A DNA stretch of 64,000 nt. Source: Branchipolynoe longqiensis (taxonomy: Eukaryota; Annelida; Polychaeta; Phyllodocida; Polynoidae). The notes beneath the pieces were generated by a model. It saw only the letters and a program-made list of their open reading frames with translations, was not told the origin of the DNA and made no database searches. Both the position numbers and the translations under genes were made by a program. Of the stretch, positions 57,715 through 64,000 are shown in pieces (the first letter of the stretch is position 1; each line of letters opens with the position of its first letter). The stretch covers positions 44,968,849 to 45,032,848 of the forward strand of contig CM059202.1 of assembly GCA_030323885.1 (NCBI GenBank). Direction: 5' to 3'.

Positions 57715-59698
57715 ATGCTGCCTGCAAACACACTGCTGGACCTCAGGCCGTTGGGCCAGTTAATTCTAAGTAACAATGCAAGAGCCAACTGGAAAACATG
57801 GATCAGTGCATATGACATAAATTCTACGGTAGCAGGAGTTGTCACAAGAACCGAATGGGTACAATGTTGCATCTTTCTGCACATGGCCGGCAAAGAAACG
57901 CAGAAAGTTTTTGCAAATATGGTCTTTGCAGTCAATGACCAAGACAAGATTGACACGCTCACAGAGGCCTTCAAAACGTACTGCACTGGTAAATCTAACT
58001 TAATAATTACCCGGTATCGTTTTAATTCACATAATCAGGCCAGTGAGAACATGTCCACCTATGTTACGGCGCTCAGAGACAGAATCAAAGACTGCGAATA
58101 TGGGCCCATCGAAGACTTGCTTTTGCATGATCATCTAGTCGCTGGTGTGAAAAACACAACTCTAAGAAACAAAATGCTGCAAACCGCTGATCTCATGCTT
58201 GAACGGTGTATAAATATGTGCGAATTAAGCGAATTCAGTGCCAACCAACTGGAGGAGAAAAAAACCGATGTGGAGACAAAGGAAGTTGACTACCTGAACA
58301 AGTATGCATTTCCATGCACCGGTGCACTGGTGGTCCATGGGGTTGGGTGCAGGCCGCCATCTTGGAAATCGAGCAACTCGACCAGCGCCGGTGAATTCCA
58401 GATCAACTGCAGGAACTGTGGATACAAACATTGATGCAGGTTCTGTCCAGCAAAAGGCAAAGAGTGTGTTGCCTGTGAGAAGATCGGCCACTCCGGGAAG
58501 GTTTACCGAAGCAAACTCAACAGGGTCGACAAACTGGCCATGAACGAACCCGACCCTCACAACTTGGATTCAAACCCAGATCCGGTGGAAGTCGATGTTC
58601 TGACGGCCGATCTGTTTGTCGGTAAACTCAAGGCCAACACTGATCGAGATGTCGATTTGTGGTACTCGACGGTTAAGATCAATGGACATCCGGTGAAATT
58701 TAGGCATTTTTGGGACACTGGATTACCCCTGATGGCGAAGCAGTGACGTCAATAAACGGCAGAGACATTGTATTCTAGGTAGTGCAGGATTGTCAACCCA
58801 TTCTTGGTAAACAAGCATGTGTCACCTCTGAAATTGTTTGCACGGGTTGACGAGGTGAACTCTCGCACACCGACAAACAGTTGCAGCTGCACTGGCAACA
58901 ACGGCCTCCAGGCTGACAAATCCGTAAGCCAGTACAGTGATGTTTTCCAGGGTTTAGGTCTCATTAAATTGAATGCTGTTATCCACATTGATAAGTCTGT
59001 ACAATCCATTGTTGACCCGCCAAGGAGGATTCCATACGCCATCCAGGATAAGGTGCATGATGAGCTGAAATGCATGGTACAATTGGGTTTTATAACAGAG
59101 CAAGATGAACCAATTGAATGGGTAAACTCAATCACTATCGTAAAGAAACCGAATAAGATAAGAATCTGTCTCTATCCTACAAAGTTGAACAAAGTCATTA
59201 AAAGAGGGCCTTTCCCAACTAAAACAATAGACACAATTTTTGCCAAAACAGCTAAGGCGCAATATTTTTCGGTGTTAGACGCTATGACGGGCTATTGGCA
59301 AATAGAGCTGGACCATCAGAGTTCAATGTTATGGTGGGCATACATTCAACACGCCACAGGGCCATTATTGGTATACCCGATTGCCTTTTGGCATCAAAAC
59401 GGACGGTGACATTTTTATTCAGAAAATGCACCGCATCATGGGCGATCTGCCCGGGGTAAGGATTGTAACGGATGATATTTTGGTTTATGGGTCGACTATT
59501 GAAGAACACGATAACAGGCTGAGAGCGGTACTGGACAGGGCTAGGTCAGTAAACCTCAAGTACAACTCTTCCAAATCTCTGATATTCAAAACGTCAGTCA
59601 AATATGTAGGCCATCAACTTCATACCAAACATGTGGGAAATTTCGAAATCACTACGCATGCTCTTAAACAAAGACGTCACGTGGCACTGGCAAAGTAA
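57715..59698 (+). pseudogene. decayed gag-PR-RT relic, relative of the deleted Gypsy
   Basis: Fragments in order. Gag (57715-58434; ANWKTWISAYDIN, WVQCCIFLHMAGKETQKV) ends in a stop inside the first zinc knuckle (CRNCGYKH, stop), with the second knuckle also damaged. Protease remnant (58540-58746) with DTGLP. RT N-half (58804-59409; PPRRIPYAIQDKV, VLDAMTGYWQIELD). RT core (59381-59698; MPFGIKTDGDIFIQKMH, VTDDILVYG). At least three frame changes. RNase H, integrase and the 3' LTR are missing, the sequence being cut at a SINE. It shows what RT region the 52932-56302 element would have had. Non-functional. Confidence 0.85.
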
Positions 59699-59791
59699 AC
59701 AACAGGCGCGTGGGTGCCAGGTGCTCTGATACCCTGGATGGGAAATAAAGTCATTCGGTAACCAGAAGTCAAAGCGTTCAGACATTGTACT

Positions 59792-60447
59792 TTCACACTA
59801 ACCAGTCCTTTCCCTATCCTATTAATGCAGAGCGCCGGTGATGCGGATTCCGAGGGACACCAGTTTGACAGGGACACTTCCATTCAAATGCATTGTTAAC
59901 TGCTGTGAGCAAATCTTCATACAGAAGAAGTCAAATATCTCCCAAATTACACCATCTAGAAACAAATCGTTTGGTACACATATAGAAAACATCTTTACCA
60001 TAAAGACTATATTAAATTTATACGGTTAGGGTTCTTGAATTCTATTATTTTTGAATAAAACTAACGTTTTGCACTGCGCGTAGTGTCAAACTCAAGGCAT
60101 TGTCAATGGCCGTAAGCAATCTTCATACAGAAAATACACAAGAAGTCAAATATCTCTTAAATTACATCATCTAGAAACAAATCGTTTGGTACACATATAG
60201 AAAACATCTTTACCAAAAACATAATATTAAATTTATAAGGTTAGTGATGATGCTGTTCGATTTTGACGCATGTGCAGAAGCGATGTGTCCCTGTCAAACT
60301 GGTGTCCCTCGGAATCCTCAACACCGGTCTACGTAGCGACAAGTATCAATTTTGATTATAAGTCACTGGTTTGACTCGGCTAGGATTGGAATTCCCGACC
60401 TTCCGCACGGGAAGCCTGCGCTCTACCGATTGGGCCACCGCGTCCGG
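59792..60447 (-). mobile_element. SINE (second head type) split by a TIR element
   Basis: SINE body 59792-59834 (CTAACCAGTCCTTTCCCTAT) continues at 60328-60447 (AGCGACAAGTATCAA, GTTTGACTCGG, head GGAAGCCTGCGCTCTACCG...GGGCCACCGCGTCCGG). The head gives a good second-type tRNA-like start. The insertion between is the element at 59835-60327. Confidence 0.8.
59835..60327. mobile_element. TIR element with shared AT-rich module, inserted in a SINE
   Basis: Long inverted ends: GGATTCCGAGGGACACCAGT then TTGACAGGGACAC on the left, complemented at 60285-60317, with outer CCGGTG/CACCGG. The interior holds two copies of the module seen at 10667-11234 (TACACATATAGAAAACATCT, AAATTTATA(C/A)GGTTAG). No transposase. 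Confidence 0.85.
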
Positions 60448-60614
60448 TGTCTCTTCCTGGTTAGGTTTGAAGTGTTTACTTAGTGCACCATGGCTGCAAT
60501 CAATGCCGCAGACGAGCAGTCAATCAACCAAATCAAAGATGGCCGAAAACACATGGAACCACGTCATCAGTAGCAGGCGCTCAGCATGTCACGTATGCCC
60601 ACACCACATATATA

Positions 60615-62109
60615 CAGTATGACCCCGTTATAACGCGATCCTTCAGGTCCATATAATGCACTCGCGAAAATATCGGGGTCGCGCTAAATTGCTCACTTTG
60701 CTGAAAAGACCCCACCAGTTAAGCTGAAATGTACCCAACTAGAGTGGTTCCAGATTCTGCCGATAGATGTCACTAGCTTAACATACACGTGAAGAGAGCG
60801 GTGGTGAAACCCAGAAGAAAAATACAATATAGTTGTATTTTTTAAATATATATTACAAGGATAAGAACTTGATTCCTGTTGCGATATGAATATCTGAATA
60901 TGATCAAGCATTTGATTATTTTTCCAAGCATTCTTTACGGCGATATAGCATGTGAAACCATAGGCATTCAGGGAAACGACCCGACTAAAGGCTCTGTCAC
61001 GCATCACCGGATTGGGGAAACAGAAAGAAACTGAACAAAGTCTGTTGATATCCGACAACGTCCAGTTTGTGTCAGTTGTATATCCATTGATATCCGGCCC
61101 GATCCGTTACAAGTTTTGAACATGCACAAAACTTGGAACGGATGCCGCTGGATTGACATCTATGGTTCTTGTCCAGTTTGAGTTTGTTTAGTCCGCTTAT
61201 CATCCGTTGGCTATCCTATCCGTTCATGTACGTTTCATGTCCGTTCGTCTGGCGGCCTTTGACCCGATATCGCAACATTTTGACACATTTTAATACATTT
61301 TGATACTTATCATGCCCGAACACCACCGGACTAGAAAATTCTGTCTGTCGCTCAATCCGGCATAGTGTGACAGGCACTTAAAGTGGTTCCAAATTCTGCT
61401 GATAGATGTCACTAGCTTAACTGGCAGGGTCTATTACGGTTGTATTATAGAATTCTGGGTCCAATGAATAGACTACATCACGGTTCCAGCGGCGCGGTGC
61501 ATTGTGGGATGCATCAGAGCAAAACATACCCCCCAAAAGCACATGGCACATGCTAATACACTGGGTGCAGCTATGAAATGTGCTAGTTTCAGATCATCTC
61601 AGCTCTTGTTTGAAACATAGAATACCAACTAAAAAAATATATATAATAAATTAAGATATTAATCTTTTATCCAGCATTGCATTTACATCAATATAATCAG
61701 CACATCTTATGCCATGTGCATTTAGATTTAGAAAGATCTAGGCACTCAGACTAGTGTTAGAGCCATAGCCAGAGTACTCAATGCATTGTCAATGGCTGTA
61801 ATCTCCATACAGAAAAAGTAAAATATTGCTAAAACCACACCACCTAGACACAAACCGCTTGGAACACATATAGAAAACATGTTTAACAAAAAGATTATAT
61901 TAGATTTATAACATTAGGGTTTTGGATTTCTATTAGTTTTGAATAAAACTGACGTTTTTCAAGGCTCGTATAGGCAAAGTCAATGGCAGTATGCCTTTGC
62001 TCCCACGGCCGTTTTCAACGCATGCGCAGTCGGAACCGTGATGTAGTCTATCATCGCGTTATATCCAAATTCGTGTTAAATCGAGGTGCGTTATAATGGG
62101 GTTTCACTG
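60615..62109. mobile_element. composite of nested TIR elements
   Basis: Outer element: CAGTATGACCCCGTTATAAC start and TTATAATGGGGTTTCACTG end with TA flanks (same end type as 477-784). Inside it: 60986-61381, with ends AAAGGCTCTGTCAC...CACCGGATTG and complement; and 61471-62048, with ends GACTACATCACGGTTCC and complement plus TA flanks, carrying the shared AT-rich module at ~61760-61990. The sequence TTCTGC(C/T)GATAGATGTCACT occurs on both sides of 60986-61381 (60752 and 61394). No transposase in any layer. Confidence 0.75.
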
Positions 62110-62137
62110 TATAGGTATGCTAGTTTCACTATACATG

Positions 62138-62169
<32 letters not shown>

Positions 62170-62173
<4 letters not shown>

Positions 62174-62967
62174 ACCGTCTGGCTATTCCACCCCCGCTTA
62201 AGGCGAGCCTAACGTGTTAATATAATTAATTGTTTCCATGTGAATTTCCTTGGCCCGCCGCCGCCGTCGTAGCCTTACCGCCCGCCTGCGCGTATTCCGT
62301 CGTCGGTGTCCGTCCCGTACTGTAGGCGCCAGCCAGAGTATCGTCTAAATACTAGATTTGCCACCGTGCGCATTTATCGGCCTAAAGTGTATTTACATTA
62401 GGTTATTTCAACTACTGGCTGCCTCCTTCGTCGTTAGAGATATTATGAATGTTACTAAATGAATCCGAATATGCGCAGTCCAGCACGAGTTGCTGCCGCT
62501 GTCACTACTGTTTAATTTACCTTACGTGTCGTGGTTCTAGCCTAAAAGTTACACTACGTTAATTCTGTAAATGCGTCAGTTATTAGATTCCCGCAGAGGG
62601 GTGTATTACTTGCAGAAGGCCGACTTAGGCTTAAGGCCTCTCAGTTCATAGAAAGCAATCGAATATAGGTTCCATAGCGGTTAATCTACAATAAGACTGG
62701 AGGATAGGAAAGAATGCAAGGAACGTCCTGATTCACCTTTACAAGAGCTCACGATTTATTCTTAACCAAAGACTAACAAGGATACCAACATAAATAGTAA
62801 CGCAGGTCTCCCGTTCCCTCCCGTGTTGTTTCTATAATTTAGTTTAGAATTTTGACCCCAAAAAGCCTAAATATCGGTGGAAAACGACGGAGCGTGTAGA
62901 AACACGTCCGCCGGGTCTGGCCCCGAACGCCCGACCCCATCGTTGCTTAGCTAGTCGCTAAGCAACG
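62170..62967 (-). repeat. ~800-bp repeat, copy B (inverted relative to 30150-30970)
   Basis: Reverse complement of copy A from CCACCCCCGCTTAAGGCGAG through TTGCTTAG. Its right end carries a 10-bp perfect hairpin, CGTTGCTTAG (62941-62950) with CTAAGCAACG (62958-62967). No ORF. Preceded by a (TA)n tract at 62146-62170. Confidence 0.75.
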
Positions 62968-64000
62968 CTTTACCACCGAGAACCCTCGCGTGCACAAGTG
63001 TTAGCAATTTGCGCGCGCGCAATTTGCGCGCGCGCAAATGGCTTAGGCGAGTAGGCACGCCCACTTCACTGCTCCCCCAGACGAACAACAAGAATTGATG
63101 TTCGTCTAAGAAGAGAAAAGTGGGCGGAGCTACAACGGTCCACGGGTGTAGCACAATAAACAATAATAACAGACCTGACCGTCTCCTGGCGCGTTCAGCG
63201 AAAAAATCGCTGCCCGAGCCAGGGCGTAAAAAAGAAACTTCTCGTTGTGTTATTTTTTTCAATGTCAATATTAATTGAACCAAATAATACGTGCGTTTAA
63301 GTACGTATATTAATGTTAATAACCAAAAATATAAATACGTCCTTTTAGATACGTATATATATTTTATTTCTATTTATTTTTAATAACCAAAAATACGTAC
63401 ACGTAAGTACGTATTTATTTTAAATTGAAAGCCTAAGTACGTATATATTTATATTTCCAGAAATACGTCTGTTAAGCACGTAAAAAAAAATCTTTCTATT
63501 ATTATCTTTTTTTTATAACCAGACGCCAAGGCGCCTAAGGCTCTCTAGACATTCATAATATGTGATAAGTGCTTGGAGGTATGAACAGTAAGGCCTAGAG
63601 TTGTGCGATAGCGCAAATGCATATGCAAAGTCGTGGTATATTTAATAAGTGTATTTAGGAATGTATTCAGGTATAACGCAAATTGCGCACCCATATAGTT
63701 CTTCAAACGTAAACACGGAAAACGCACCAGAGCGCAAATATGTGCCTATCACAAATTTAGTGGCGATTTCCTTTTTGGTTTACGAAGAGAATTAATTAGG
63801 ATTATGAATATGCACATTAAGGATCATAAGCCTAATGGCAAACAGAGAAATACGACAGTAATTAATTAAAATAAGATACAATCTCCTTTTGAAGGTAACT
63901 AAGGAGAAAAAGCGTGAGCTCGCTTAAGATTAACAACGTGACGCTGTAGCCGGCCGCTCGGGGCCGACGCTTCCGCGCATAACACCCGACATGTCGGCGG
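62968..64000. other. intergenic: GCGC palindromes and TACGTA-rich stretch
   Basis: 63008-63040 repeats AATTTGCGCGCGCGC twice, each self-complementary. 63285-63480 has ~10 irregularly spaced (A/T)TACGTA(T/C) words between A/T tracts. No gene, SINE or TIR recognised up to the window end. Confidence 0.5.

Noticed and set aside
62951..63283. 110-codon minus-strand ORF near the right edge
   Set aside because: Low-complexity Arg/Leu sequence crossing GCGC palindromes. No recognisable domain or splice-supported exon.

Overview
This window is nuclear DNA from an animal, almost certainly an invertebrate. Two conserved metazoan genes are present only as separate exons with GT/AG splice signals, both on the minus strand. 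One is the first coding exon of a CBL E3 ubiquitin ligase (12244-12782). The other is three exons of TBC1D23 (35606-35714, 34216-34321, 31303-31507). I cannot fix the phylum. The tRNA-headed SINEs ending in AAACAACAAACAAACA-type tails, together with Ngaro/DIRS and Gypsy retrotransposons, would fit a mollusc or another marine invertebrate. There is no bacterial-style operon anywhere. Nearly everything else is mobile DNA, much of it nested.

Layout. 1-16.2 kb: SINEs, small terminal-inverted-repeat (TIR) elements, two LINE fragments, minisatellites (including a 55-bp array grown out of a TTAA-bounded TIR element), a gag relic, two tRNA-like repeats, the CBL exon, an eroded YR-retrotransposon terminus and a Gypsy gag relic. 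16239-23092: a complete Ngaro-type tyrosine-recombinase retrotransposon with textbook split direct repeats (A1 - ORFs - B1 - A2 - B2). The repeat copies look identical by eye. A 34-bp loxP-like palindrome starts each A repeat. An assembly gap (23098-23592) follows. 23593-27167: a DIRS-type element on the minus strand (gag, RT-RNase H, recombinase cut by the gap). 28179-29178: a 1-kb solo LTR with a 4-bp target duplication.

31.3-35.7 kb holds the TBC1D23 exons. One intron carries a 2.55-kb, 43-bp minisatellite with higher-order structure. 36-39.9 kb: TIR elements, a tRNA-like repeat and another assembly gap (39869-40367). 40368-56724 (minus strand): a very large envelope-bearing Gypsy (Metaviridae, errantivirus-like). 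In transcript order it has a 5' LTR (same family as the solo LTR), a primer-binding site, an unrecognised acidic accessory ORF, a 3-kb repeat-filled leader, gag, pol, a spacer, and env running into the gap. Its 5' LTR is split by a smaller Gypsy-type element (52932-56302) that has lost RT and RNase H but keeps gag-protease and integrase. A decayed relative of that smaller element lies at 57.7-59.7 kb on the plus strand. 59.8-64 kb is a stack of nested TIR elements and a long repeat that is inverted relative to a copy at 30.15-30.97 kb.

How the parts relate. The two host genes are independent of the transposons. The transposons form families with members on both sides: the 1-kb LTRs (28 and 52-56 kb), Gypsy gag (14.5 and 46.8-48.2 kb), gag-PR of the deleted Gypsy (55 and 58 kb), TIR modules (10.7, 59.9 and 61.8 kb), and one SINE family spread through most of the plain repeat DNA. 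The strongest candidates for something undescribed are the envelope Gypsy with its extra ORF and structured leader, and the palindromic recombination site of the Ngaro element. All boundaries, identities and homologies were read by eye, without alignment or database search.
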